DNA of 64,000 bases from Legionella quinlivanii (GTDB taxonomy: Bacteria > Pseudomonadota > Gammaproteobacteria > Legionellales > Legionellaceae), in the NCBI RefSeq assembly GCF_900461555.1, contig NZ_UGOX01000001.1, forward strand, positions 2,307,501 through 2,371,500, given 5' to 3'. Positions 36,562 to 45,397 of the stretch are shown piece after piece. The notes under the pieces are model-generated. The model searched no databases and had not been told where the DNA came from. It saw only the letters and a list, made by a program, of their open reading frames with translations. Each line of letters opens with the position of its first letter. Position 1 is the stretch's first letter. Made by a program: the position numbers and the translations under genes.

Positions 36562-36628
36562 ATTACTAGTCCTATTCCTAGTCGTTAATTTAAAACTAGG
36601 TGGACCGGTTTATTTGGGGGGCATTACA

Positions 36629-36799
36629 AATCGAACTTACCGCAATGAAATACTGGATTTTTATTTGTTCAGAAATCTCAATGAAGTTCGAGAAATAACC
36701 GGGAAATGGATGAAAGAATATAACGAAGTTGCGCCTCGTAAAGGCTTAAAGATGATGGCTCCCAGAGAATATATCAGGAGCTTATTAGCGGTGAGTTAG
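36629..36799 (+). pseudogene. IS#1 transposase 3' part, joined to an IS#2-like tail
   Basis: It resumes the IS#1 frame after the nested element: TYRNEILDFYLFRNLNEVRE, then TGKWMKEYNEVAPRKGL and APREYIRSLLAVS. From NEVAP onward it is IS#2 OrfB sequence. The protein changes family in mid-domain, which marks a recombination or gene-conversion junction near 36722. Confidence 0.7.
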
Positions 36800-36827
36800 G
36801 TGGTTCGGTTTTATAGGGGCAACTCCA
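36722..36827 (+). repeat. Inverted copy of the IS#2 left end
   Basis: About 106 bases are nearly identical to the reverse complement of 35325-35430, with a few substitutions. It ends at 36827 with the complement of the IS#2 terminal TGGAGTT. Confidence 0.8.
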
Positions 36828-36851
36828 GACACTAATAATGGGAGGTTTACA

Positions 36852-37156
36852 CAGATATAAATGCCTCCCTAGTTATGGACCGCAATGCGGTCCAAATTCA
36901 GAATAAATATTTAATTTGGATCGCAATGAGATCCAAATCATAAGTAAAGTTACAACATAGATTCGGAACACACCGTGTACCAAATTAAAGAAACAAAAAA
37001 TAATGGATAGAAAGGAGGCTATCTATGGTTTGACAGACACTGCCCGCCAAACTCAAAAATCCAAGCATCAGTATGTTCCATTTTGGAACCCGCTGCTTAG
37101 ATTCTCAGAATTAACTACCCGGGATTTCCGGATAGTTCAAAATTAAAGAAAATATA
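36852..37156. repeat. Palindrome-rich intergenic module, copy 1
   Basis: The gap holds TGGACCGCA-A-TGCGGTCCA (about 36873-36891), a second weaker dyad TTGGATC/GATCCAA, then GTTCCA/TGGAAC. It ends with CCCGGGATTTCCGG followed by ATAGTTCAAAATTAAA (37118-37146). The same palindrome-plus-end arrangement recurs at 45091-45284. It lies downstream of the TA-type genes. Confidence 0.55.
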
Positions 37157-37516
37157 TTATCCAGCAGCACTATATTGAACATTAAAATCTAAAGCCTTTG
37201 CAATTGGTTTGGTATTTTCCCCAATTTTCTTCATTTCAATAATGCCATAGTGAGCCATTGTACTAAGCGCATGAACCAAATTGCCTGGTTCACATTTACT
37301 TAGGACAGCAAGCTCATCAATTGATCTAGGCTTAAGCTCGTCAATTATTTTTAATAGTTCCATGTTATTTTCATTCAATACTTCACATAATGACTCAAGA
37401 GTATTAAACCAAATTTTAGGCTCATTTTTTTTAGGTTTATAACGACCACAAGCAATATCTATAGCCCGGCTTTGAAATTTATTTCGTGACATAATACCAA
37501 CTTGTAGTTTTTTCAT
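37157..37516 (-). CDS. HVO_A0114-type winged-helix regulator (antitoxin-like), paralogue 1
   Basis: The 119-aa protein has a MarR/ArsR-like winged helix near its C-terminus (SIDELAVLSKCEPGNLVHAL then TMAHYGIIEMKK). This type is often paired with DUF6516 toxins. Here the DUF6516 partner is missing and the gene follows a HigB/HigA pair instead. It is about 85% like the protein encoded at 45721, including its flanks, so it is the product of a duplication. Whether it still acts with a distant partner is unknown. Confidence 0.65.
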   Translation of the reverse strand: MKKLQVGIMSRNKFQSRAIDIACGRYKPKKNEPKIWFNTLESLCEVLNENNMELLKIIDELKPRSIDELAVLSKCEPGNLVHALSTMAHYGIIEMKKIGENTKPIAKALDFNVQYSAAG

Positions 37517-37535
37517 TTTTTATCTTCAATCATAT

Positions 37536-37886
37536 TTAAAGAGCACAATAATTTAATGAATAGTGTTTATTACTATCTTTATTAATACTTTGAGTATGAG
37601 GCTTCACATTAATTTCAATATCTTGATTTAACAAAATCAAAAACCGTATTAATCTGTCTATTGAAAATCCAGAAAGTTGTCCTCGACTAAGATTAGAAAC
37701 CTTAGGCTGATCAATACCAAGAATTTTTGCTGCATTTTCTTGGGAAAGATCTTTCTCTTTAATAATTCGATTAATTAACATAGCAAAATCTGCTTTTAAT
37801 AAATGCTCTTCCGCATTAGGAATACCTAAATCTTGGAACACATTTCCAGATGACCTAGTCATTTTTAATTCATCAGAATTGCTCAT
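37536..37886 (-). CDS. HigA-like XRE antitoxin
   Basis: The 116-aa protein has one helix-turn-helix of the XRE type (KDLSQENAAKILGIDQPKVSNLSRGQLSGFSIDRLIRFL) and fits the antitoxin family that follows Gp49-type toxins. It neutralises the toxin and represses the operon in known relatives. Its start overlaps the toxin stop by 4 bases. The extended 20-residue C-terminus after NQDIEINVKP looks variable. Confidence 0.8.
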   Translation of the reverse strand: MSNSDELKMTRSSGNVFQDLGIPNAEEHLLKADFAMLINRIIKEKDLSQENAAKILGIDQPKVSNLSRGQLSGFSIDRLIRFLILLNQDIEINVKPHTQSINKDSNKHYSLNYCAL

Positions 37887-38230
37887 ATCCGACTCCCCTT
37901 TAACATTAATTTAAGCTGTTTAAGCCTATTCGAAATCATATTTAAATCCTTTTGCGGTGTCTTAATCCCTGACTTTGATTTTTTTTGAAATGCATGCAAA
38001 ACATATAAACAATCGTCAAGGTTAACTACGTATACAGCTCTATAAGTATCTGTATTAAAATTACTGACAATTTCATATACACCCGAGCCATGTCCTTTAA
38101 AAATTTTTGCTGATGAATGGGTCTCTCCCATTTGTGCACAATGCAGTGCATATCCCATCTCATCAATTACTTCACTAGGAAATAATTTCAAATCATCTAA
38201 ACTGCTTCCAAGCCAAATTAATTCTTTCAA
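37883..38230 (-). CDS. HigB/RelE-like toxin (phage Gp49 family)
   Basis: The 115-aa protein matches the COG4679/Gp49 toxin family: IWLGSSLDDLKLFPSEVIDEMGYAL at the start, KIFKGHGSGVYEIV in the core and YRAVYVVNLDDCLYVLHAFQKKSKSGIKTPQKD at the active-site face. Members cleave mRNA on the ribosome. It is the first gene of a toxin-first operon with the XRE antitoxin. Confidence 0.85.
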   Translation of the reverse strand: MKELIWLGSSLDDLKLFPSEVIDEMGYALHCAQMGETHSSAKIFKGHGSGVYEIVSNFNTDTYRAVYVVNLDDCLYVLHAFQKKSKSGIKTPQKDLNMISNRLKQLKLMLKGSRI

Positions 38231-38252
38231 AGAAAACTCGTATAACTAAGAT

Positions 38253-38272
38253 ATATGCCAAATTTAGCATAT
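38253..38272. promoter_or_regulatory. Operator-like palindrome upstream of higBA
   Basis: ATATGCCAAATTTAGCATAT is a 20-bp palindrome with a single mismatched pair, 22 bases upstream of the toxin start. This is the usual position for autorepression by a HigA-type antitoxin. Confidence 0.55.
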
Positions 38273-38387
38273 TTGCAAGAAATCATCAATAAATCAATAT
38301 GATCATAAATGGATCAATTCTTATTAATAATAAAATATTTTGATTTCATTTGAATTTTTTTGAAAGATGCAAGTAAGACAGATTCGA

Positions 38388-41300
38388 TTAGTTCACCAAC
38401 TGTGACAATCTCGTATGAATTGCTCTTCTTAGTTTTTCTGTTTCACGTCGCTGATCCTCAAACCAATCTGTTGACCAGATACGATAAAGATTCCACCCTA
38501 GCCCCTCTAAAACCTCTTGCCTTAAACGATCACGATCACGGGCAGAACGAGAAGAGTGATAAGATGCACCATCGCACTCCACTCCCATAATAAAACCATG
38601 CGGCCAATCTGGATGCTTAATACCAATATCAATAGAGTATCCCTTCACACCAACTTGCGGGATTGCTACACAACCAATTGATTTTATTTGTTTAATAACA
38701 TGCTCTTCAAAATCAGAATCAGGTTCTTTTTCAGTGTATTGTCCAGCCTCCAGGATCCCAGAGCTAGAGTATTCCAACCAACATTTAAGCATATACACAC
38801 CAGGATTGGACTCTTCTTCTGCACGAATATCTGCCGCAGTCATAGAAGAAAACGTAACAATTCGCTCTTTAGCTCTAGAAAACAGCACATTTAACCTTCG
38901 TTTTCCAGCTATTCCATTTATCGGTCCAAAACATTGCATTACAGGAGCACCTTCTTTTTCTGCTCCATAAACAGTGCCAATGAAAATAACATCTCGCTCA
39001 TCGCCCTGGACATTCTCTAGGTTTTTTATGAAAAAAGATTCCAAACCATCATTAGCTACATCCCACCGCTCTATATACTCTCTTGCTTGCGGATGTTGCT
39101 CCAAAGCATAGTTCATCTCATCGAGTAATAGATCCCGTTGCTTCTGATTCATAAGAACCACACCTAGAGATTTATCAGTATGTATTCTCATAAAATCGAT
39201 AATTGCGTCTATCATGAACATAGCTTCTTTAGGATTAGTACCCGAAGAATATATCCCGTTAACTTTAATATAAGATATTCCCATATGTGGATGATCTTCC
39301 TGCGCAGAAGGGAACACCACTAGATCATCGTTATAAACATGTTTATTAGAAAATGATATTAATCCCGAATGTCTAGACCTATAATGCCAACGAAGCCTTC
39401 TTGCAGGTGTAAAAGAAGCATTCGCCATTTCTAAAATTGATTCCTCAGTTACTTTTTCATCCTCATCTGCACTTTCATCCTCTAGCATCTTACGGAAAAA
39501 TCCCGTAGGAGGTAATTGATTAGTGTCACCAACGACCATCGCCTGTTTGGCTCGTATCAATGCCCCAACTGAATCCTCTGGAGTCATTTGAGATGCTTCA
39601 TCAATGATTACAAGATCAAATTCGACTCCTCCTCTAGGTAAATATTGAGCTACAGCTAAAGGAGACATCATCCAGCAAGGTTTAATTTCTAACAAAGCTC
39701 TTGCTGCTCTTTTTGTAAGATTTCGAATTGGAATATGGCGTTGTTTTTTAGATATTTCATTTCTAAGTAACGCAAGTTCTGTAAATTCACTTTTTCGCCC
39801 AAAACCTATTCCAAGTGGTGGACAAGCCTTATTATAAAGTTCAGATTGCAAACGTTGACGCGAAAGCTTTATAACCGCTCTATCAGCTTCCTGCAAACGC
39901 TTCCTTAATGTATCCAAATTACTACCATTATATGATGCTAATATTTCACCATTAGATTTATATATCTCACGAGCCATTTCACGAGTTATTAATGCCTCGA
40001 TTATTTCACATAAATTACTATATTTTTCAGACAAAATAAGTTCAATCTGCTCTATGTATCTATCTTGCTTTAAATTATTTTTAGCTGAAATAAATCTCGA
40101 ATATGCAACCAAACCATCTTTATTTTTAGATGCCTGCTCCATCCATTTTGAAAAAGCCAAATAGGTCATATTATCTAACCATCTTTCCGGCATCGTATTT
40201 GTCTTGACTGCAATTTTCTCTAAACTAGTTAAGGCCTGAGCATCACAATCCGTAACGCACGAAACTTGTGTTTCTAATTTTTTTATAAAACCTTGCTTAG
40301 CACTATACAAAAATGCCTGTCGCTCATTCTCATTTAACTCAATGAGATTCGTAGCCAATACAAAGCAGCTTTCTAACTCATGTTCATCAGTAAGTTCAGC
40401 TTTGTAAGCCAATCCTAGAACACCTTTAATATCATCATTATGTCTTAAGTTTTCCCTTGTTTTTAATAACTGCTCAAATATTAATGGAAGCTCAATAATT
40501 TGCTCTTTTGATATTTTTTCAGAATCATTAAATACCTTAATAATTTTTTTAAGCTGTATGACATCACTCTCACAATCCTTAACTTGATCTTGCAAAACGC
40601 TAATTCGTTCGGCTACATTCGCCAAAGTAGTATCTTCTATTTCGTAAAGAGGATGATTTTTTTCGATTATAGGAATTGATTGAATTATTTCATTATCCGC
40701 AAATTTTAAAAAATTCCTCAAATCAATATAATCAGGGCCTGAAAATTCATGATCAAGATAATTAAATAATGATATTACTTCTTCAAAAGGAGAAAAATCT
40801 GTCTCTATTCCAAAATAGTGCGAACCAAGTATATTTTTCATTGCTACATTTTCACCAAAAACTTTTACATCTAATTGCCATTGCCCTAATTGGCTAAGTT
40901 TTTGAGTGGCATATAATCTATTAAATTTTTTATTTTTAGATACGAATTTATAAAATTGCTTTGCTTGCCTATATTTCTTTGAGAAAAAAGAAAGCAAACC
41001 CGACTGACGTAATGTTTCAGCATGATGATTTGTAAGCTCACTTTCCGGAAGCATCGATAAATTAAACTCTTCATCAAGTAAAGCTCGAGTTTTCTTTAAA
41101 GCCAGAGCTTGTGAAGCCTGTTTCTCTATCAAAACATGGGTTATTGGATCATCAAAGTCGCTCTTTCTAACTGATAATACCTGCTTTGATATACCAGAAA
41201 TAATATCAAACATTTTGATCAGATCATGAACTGTTATTTTGCCAAGACTTTCTGAGATATTAATTACCGTATTACAAATTTTCTCTGATTGGATATTGTC

Positions 41301-43478
41301 TTCAAGACATTTTTTGTATTTGAGGATTAATGACTCAAAGACCTGTTCGTTTAATGATTCTATTTGATATTTTAAACACAGCTCTTTGAGAAGATATAAT
41401 TCTTCTATGACAACAGAATCTAGATCAATCTTGAATAGCTCAACAATGCTTTCTCTTTTATCTCTCCACAAACGAGCTTCATTTAGAAAATTTTTAATAA
41501 CTCCTATAATTTCGTTAGAAGTTAGTTTAGTGGCTATATCAATATCTCGATTTGAGATCTCTTGAGTATTTTTAATAGCAGTACTAATTTTGCTTAGCCT
41601 TTCATTCCCAATTACAGGTGAAAGTCGAAATTCTATTAATGATTGTCGTTGTTTATCTGCCTCAGCAAAAAGAGTAGCGATCTCAAAAGCCAAATCAATT
41701 AACTCATCAGCAAGAAAAGGATCAATGTTAGGTATTTGAATAATATTCCATGAGTCTGGATACAGTAAAGTAGCCTCCCATGCTTCTTCAACCCGCTTAC
41801 AAAGAGACAAAATATCAGTTAATTTTTCTGATGTAATGATTTTTGTATCAGGAATAGTTAGTTTTTTTATTTTCTCAGGTAAGTTGTTAATTAAATCTGT
41901 AAATTTAATACTTCGTCCAAGAACTTCATAAATAGTAAGATCCGTTTTTCCATAAGTTGAGGATAAAATATCTACATATAATTTTAATTTTTGTCTTGTA
42001 TCTTTAAATTGTTTAACTGCATGATCTAACTCTAAAGGATTAGCACAAGGCTTCATTTCAAGCCTGTTCCTAATTGAAGAAATAACTTGTTCTTTTCCCG
42101 AGCGGTTTGCTTGTAATGGTAATAAAAAATTACCAATTCCATATGCGTCCAACCTTGATCCAACAACCTCTAGTGCCGCTGATTTTTCTGCCACAAAAAG
42201 CACTTTCAACCCCAAGGAAAGCGAGGTTGCAATAGTATTTACAATTGTTTGCGATTTTCCCGTTCCTGGTGGCCCCTCAACTGCTAAATTTTTTCCACTA
42301 GCTACATCAACTATGGTACTAAATTGAGAGGAGTCTACATCAGCAATAATGAATGGTACTTTACTTTCAATTTCAGGCTCATCGATATGATATTCCTCTC
42401 CAAAAGGCAACGCATCATGCCCTGTTTCAGTTCCACCAAATAAAAGAGAAACAACTTCGTGAGACGCGAAATCCCAACCATCAGGCTCAAGATCGTGATA
42501 CATTGCTAATCTAGCTGAAGGGAAAACACCTATCGTAGCCCACCGTCTAATTCGCCATGTCATATTTTTGGGGCGCGGCTTAGAAACCTCTTCAAAGTAT
42601 TTTTCTAAACCTTGATTTGTATATTCTGGGAGTATAATGTTGAATTCTAGGCGCAATTTCTCAGCAAGAATTTTATTCTCTTGCACTTCTGTCTCATCAC
42701 CGATAACCCAAAACTCTTGACCATTCCTAGTTCGTTTTTTATCGATATAAACTGGAATTAAAACTAACGGAGAAAACTGCGTAGAGCTATTATTTCCGTC
42801 TTCCCATTCAAGAAACCCAAATGCAGCATGTAATACGCTAATACCTGTCTCTTCTTTCCAAGTTTTTTCTTTTGCACAAAGTGCATTTAACCGTCTCTCT
42901 AATATATCCGGTAACAGAAGAGTCTGAATATCTTGATCACTGTGCCGTCCATCCACAGCTTGGTGTCCCTCTAAAAACAATTCGTAATTAGGAGAAATTC
43001 CATGATTTATTGCATGCTGTTGTAAGGATAGATTATTTTTGGTTTGTCGCGGTGGTAAGTTTAATTGTTCACGAAGCCTATCTTTTAATTCTCGCTCTGT
43101 TTGAGCTAAAAGATTTGGCGCCTCATCACTCTCAGAATCTATTTCATCTAACTTACTTAAATAAATTTCATCATTGAGCCTAGCCCCTGCTAGAGAGTTT
43201 TGAAATATTGAAGTCTGTTCATCACTAGGATCAGTGCCTAAATCGGGTAAAGGCACAATTCGCATTTGACAAGATACTAAAGATTTAAGTAATAACTCGG
43301 GAATTTCATCTACTATTCTTATCAATGAGTTTGAGCGTTCAGAAAATTTCGTAGAAATTAGAGGGTTTCTTCTTGTTAAATCAAGTAATTTTGGTCGTAA
43401 TATATTAATTCGATCAGAGATCAATTTCGCACGGTTTTCATTTGCCTCAAGGGTACCAGTATGATTCATCTCACTCAT
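38388..43478 (-). CDS. Giant DUF4011-type SF1 helicase with C-terminal Vsr/DUF559-like nuclease, probable anti-phage protein
   Basis: The 1696-aa protein opens with the DUF4011 region (RPKLLDLTRRNPLISTKF). Walker A lies near 397 (VEGPPGTGKSQTIVNTIATS), Walker B near 1289 (FDLVIIDEASQMTPEDSVG), then VVGDTNQLPPTGFF and the SF1 C-terminal motifs (NVQGDERDVIFIGTVYG, RRLNVLFSRAKERIVTFSSM). The end is a Vsr/DUF559 fold (YSIDIGIKHPDWPHGFIMGVECDGASYH) with PD-(D/E)xK-type acidic residues. Single-gene helicase-nucleases of this architecture (called Hhe in defence catalogues, from memory) protect against phage. It is intact and lies amid TA genes in the island. Confidence 0.85.
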   Translation of the reverse strand: MSEMNHTGTLEANENRAKLISDRINILRPKLLDLTRRNPLISTKFSERSNSLIRIVDEIPELLLKSLVSCQMRIVPLPDLGTDPSDEQTSIFQNSLAGARLNDEIYLSKLDEIDSESDEAPNLLAQTERELKDRLREQLNLPPRQTKNNLSLQQHAINHGISPNYELFLEGHQAVDGRHSDQDIQTLLLPDILERRLNALCAKEKTWKEETGISVLHAAFGFLEWEDGNNSSTQFSPLVLIPVYIDKKRTRNGQEFWVIGDETEVQENKILAEKLRLEFNIILPEYTNQGLEKYFEEVSKPRPKNMTWRIRRWATIGVFPSARLAMYHDLEPDGWDFASHEVVSLLFGGTETGHDALPFGEEYHIDEPEIESKVPFIIADVDSSQFSTIVDVASGKNLAVEGPPGTGKSQTIVNTIATSLSLGLKVLFVAEKSAALEVVGSRLDAYGIGNFLLPLQANRSGKEQVISSIRNRLEMKPCANPLELDHAVKQFKDTRQKLKLYVDILSSTYGKTDLTIYEVLGRSIKFTDLINNLPEKIKKLTIPDTKIITSEKLTDILSLCKRVEEAWEATLLYPDSWNIIQIPNIDPFLADELIDLAFEIATLFAEADKQRQSLIEFRLSPVIGNERLSKISTAIKNTQEISNRDIDIATKLTSNEIIGVIKNFLNEARLWRDKRESIVELFKIDLDSVVIEELYLLKELCLKYQIESLNEQVFESLILKYKKCLEDNIQSEKICNTVINISESLGKITVHDLIKMFDIISGISKQVLSVRKSDFDDPITHVLIEKQASQALALKKTRALLDEEFNLSMLPESELTNHHAETLRQSGLLSFFSKKYRQAKQFYKFVSKNKKFNRLYATQKLSQLGQWQLDVKVFGENVAMKNILGSHYFGIETDFSPFEEVISLFNYLDHEFSGPDYIDLRNFLKFADNEIIQSIPIIEKNHPLYEIEDTTLANVAERISVLQDQVKDCESDVIQLKKIIKVFNDSEKISKEQIIELPLIFEQLLKTRENLRHNDDIKGVLGLAYKAELTDEHELESCFVLATNLIELNENERQAFLYSAKQGFIKKLETQVSCVTDCDAQALTSLEKIAVKTNTMPERWLDNMTYLAFSKWMEQASKNKDGLVAYSRFISAKNNLKQDRYIEQIELILSEKYSNLCEIIEALITREMAREIYKSNGEILASYNGSNLDTLRKRLQEADRAVIKLSRQRLQSELYNKACPPLGIGFGRKSEFTELALLRNEISKKQRHIPIRNLTKRAARALLEIKPCWMMSPLAVAQYLPRGGVEFDLVIIDEASQMTPEDSVGALIRAKQAMVVGDTNQLPPTGFFRKMLEDESADEDEKVTEESILEMANASFTPARRLRWHYRSRHSGLISFSNKHVYNDDLVVFPSAQEDHPHMGISYIKVNGIYSSGTNPKEAMFMIDAIIDFMRIHTDKSLGVVLMNQKQRDLLLDEMNYALEQHPQAREYIERWDVANDGLESFFIKNLENVQGDERDVIFIGTVYGAEKEGAPVMQCFGPINGIAGKRRLNVLFSRAKERIVTFSSMTAADIRAEEESNPGVYMLKCWLEYSSSGILEAGQYTEKEPDSDFEEHVIKQIKSIGCVAIPQVGVKGYSIDIGIKHPDWPHGFIMGVECDGASYHSSRSARDRDRLRQEVLEGLGWNLYRIWSTDWFEDQRRETEKLRRAIHTRLSQLVN

Positions 43479-43729
43479 TAACTTTTACCCATTTTTAATT
43501 TCCGCCTATCTAAAATATAGATTAATTAAACAACTAGTTAAAATGTTATCAGAAGGTCTTTTTTTAATCAATTAAACAATAGAATCGATTCTGTTAAACG
43601 CTTGTTGAAAGCAGGCGCAGTTTTATAGCAAATAAATCTTTGATAATTTTTTTAAGTGGAAAATCGGGCAGCATTATAGATTAATCTTGGGTAATCCCCC
43701 CTTTTTAACTGAAGCCAAAAGTAGAGGAA

Positions 43730-44557
43730 TTAGGCAACCAATGCCAATTTTTGTCTTGGAGGAATGCCTCCGATAGCCGTATTAGGACGTTCATTATTGT
43801 ACATCCATAACCATTGTGTCGCATGAAGCTGTACCTCTGCAATACTTTCGAATAAAAATTGGCTTAACCAGTCATACCTGACGGTTCGGTTATAGCGTTC
43901 AATATAGGCATTTTGTTGCGGGTTTCCTGGTTGAATAAAAACTAACTTTATCTCATTTTTATCAGCCCATTGTTGCAGCAGTTTGCTGATATATTCAGGG
44001 CCATTATCACAACGAATCTGCCGAGGCTTACCACGCCATTCGGTGATTTGATTAAGAGTCCGTACAACGCGCTCTGCCGGCAAGGATAAATCGGCCTCAA
44101 TCGCAAGACCTCACGGGTTGAAGTCGTCAAGCACATTTAACAATCGATAACTACGACCATCCTGCAATTGGTCGTGCATAAAATCCATAGACCAACATTC
44201 GTTGATTGCTGTAGGCACCGCCAATGCGTCTGGCTTTTCCCTCATTAACCGCTTTTTAGGTTTTATTCGCCTATTGAGTTCCAGTTCCCGATAGATTCGA
44301 TAAACCCGTTTGTGATTCCAGGGAAAACCCTTCACATTACGCAGGTATAAAAAACATAAACCGAAACCCCAATTACGCTGGCTCTGCGCTAATTGCAACA
44401 ACCAGTCCGCTATTACTGCGTTTTCATCATTCAACTTAGCTTGATATCGATAGCAGGTTTCACTGATGCCAAAAAGCGCACAAGACAATCGGATGGAAAT
44501 GTCCTTATCGGCCACCGCCTTTTTCGCCAACTCCCGTCGGCGTGACGGTGTTACCAC
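43730..44557 (-). pseudogene. IS#3 transposase orfB with premature stop
   Basis: The rve-type transposase (CWSMDFMHDQLQDG, IRCDNGPEYISKLLQQWADK, GNPQQNAYIERYNRTVRYDW) is complete in order, so all DDE regions exist. Reading is interrupted after LDDFNP by TGA, where relatives read FNRE. A paired one-base insertion and one-base deletion (CCCGTGAGGT for CCGTGAGGGT) explains it. The continuation GLAIEADLSLPAERVV is in the same frame. Confidence 0.75.
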
Positions 44558-44816
44558 TTTTTTTCAATACCTCTTTCAGGATTTCTGCTTTTAATCGTTC
44601 CTCTGCATACATCTTTTTAAGACGGCTATTTTCCGCTTCAAGCTCTTTTAAGCGCGACATCATCGATGCGTCCATTCCACCAAATTTTGCCCGCCACTTA
44701 TAAAATGTGGCTGCACTTATCACATGTTCTCGGCAAAGCTCTGAAACAGGAGTGCCACCTTCCGCCTGTTTTAAAATCGATAGGATTTGGCTGTCTGTAA
44801 ATTTTGATCGTTTCAT
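44505..44816 (-). CDS. IS#3 transposase orfA
   Basis: The 103-aa protein starts MKRSKFTDSQILSILKQAE, with helix-turn-helix VSELCREHVISAATFYKWRAKFGGMD and a leucine-zipper-like end. It overlaps orfB in the -1 frame, as in IS3 elements that use programmed frameshifting. Short A-runs near the overlap could be slippery, but I cannot confirm the site. Confidence 0.8.
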   Translation of the reverse strand: MKRSKFTDSQILSILKQAEGGTPVSELCREHVISAATFYKWRAKFGGMDASMMSRLKELEAENSRLKKMYAEERLKAEILKEVLKKSGNTVTPTGVGEKGGGR

Positions 44817-44889
44817 GAAGAATCTCCTTCGTCATAGGGTACGAGAAAATTCTACTTTTGACATCTGTTATTTTTTGGGGCGATTACCC

Positions 44890-45079
44890 TGCTTATGCAC
44901 TCAAGCGTTTAATGAACCATAAGATGAGTAATGATGTAACCGCAGGATATATTATTGTTGATGTTGAACGGCTACGAAAACCTATGCAGCTTATTACTAC
45001 TTATATTCTAAAGTGCATGGGAGTAATTGATTCGGCTGAAGTTATTTCTCTGCAATCTGCCAACAAAGAGCAGATCTAA
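44890..45079 (+). pseudogene. C-terminal remnant of a tyrosine integrase
   Basis: The frame AYALKRLMNHKMSNDVTAGYIIVD is the end of a P4/ICE-type tyrosine recombinase, with the nucleophile Tyr in TAGYI, followed by VERLRKPMQLITTYILKCMG. Everything before it was lost where IS#3 sits. An integrase of this kind would have put the island into tRNA-Thr. The gene is too short to act. Confidence 0.75.
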
Positions 45080-45090
45080 ATACCCATCAA

Positions 45091-45317
45091 GTTTTGGACC
45101 GCACTGCGGTCCGTATTTAAATCCAATTTCGCACTCACTGCGTGCCAAATTCAAAAACAACTTTCAACCAAGAAATTATCTTATTGTCATCAGCAGATTG
45201 CGCAGAGATGTCACTTATATGTCGACAACTTATTTATAATCATTTGAACACCCCGGGATTTCCGGAAAGTTCAAAATTAAACCTGTTATATTAGTAGTCA
45301 AGTAATCCTTGACTACT
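45091..45317. repeat. Palindrome-rich intergenic module, copy 2
   Basis: It repeats the arrangement at 36852-37156: GGACCGCA-C-TGCGGTCC, then a weaker dyad with CACTCACTGCGTG, and the shared end CCCGGGATTTCCGG with AAAGTTCAAAATTAAA (45252-45280). It is followed by a perfect 10-bp stem AGTAGTCAAG/CTTGACTACT with a 5-base loop (45293-45317). No gene is seen between 45080 and 45397. A third copy of the end motif lies at 45682-45711. Confidence 0.55.
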
Positions 45318-45397
45318 GAATGGATATAAATTTGGCCGACAATATGCCCCAAATTATATTGCATTGAACTTTATTAACTCTAACTACCAAAACTATC

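Larger units (their letters stand above)
35325..36628 (-). mobile_element. IS3-family element (IS#2), copy A, nested in IS#1
   Basis: The ends TGGAGTTGCCCCTATAAAAC (left) and TGTAATGCCCCCCAAATAAA (right, complement) are imperfect inverted repeats. A 5-base target duplication AATCG lies at 35320-35324 and 36629-36633. Removing the element plus one AATCG restores the IS#1 reading ERFNRTYRNE, which fixes the boundaries to the base. The length is 1304. Confidence 0.88.
34334..36851 (+). mobile_element. IS3-family element (IS#1), interrupted by IS#2
   Basis: Terminal inverted repeats TGTAAACCTCCC at 34334 and its complement at 36840-36851 bound the element. Its transposase is in two parts separated by the nested IS at 35325-36628. 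The last about 100 bases before the right end are nearly identical, inverted, to the left end of the nested IS, so the right part is chimeric. No clear target duplication is seen (left flank GCC, right flank CAG). Confidence 0.7.
43689..44889 (-). mobile_element. IS3-family element (IS#3), IS407/IS511-like
   Basis: Imperfect inverted repeats of about 40 bases start GGGTAATCCCCCC (left) and GGGTAATCGCCCC (right, complement), and both contain CAAAAGTAGA. No target duplication is visible, and the right flank is the cut end of an integrase gene. Both facts suggest a deletion next to the IS. Confidence 0.75.

Noticed and set aside
43730-44816. Active IS#3 using programmed frameshifting throughout
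   Set aside because: The orfA/orfB overlap fits programmed -1 frameshifting, but the in-frame TGA inside orfB does not, so the element is called defective.
45027-45239. 70-aa plus-strand ORF across the palindromic module
   Set aside because: It reads through two palindromes and out of frame with the integrase fragment. No protein-like pattern.
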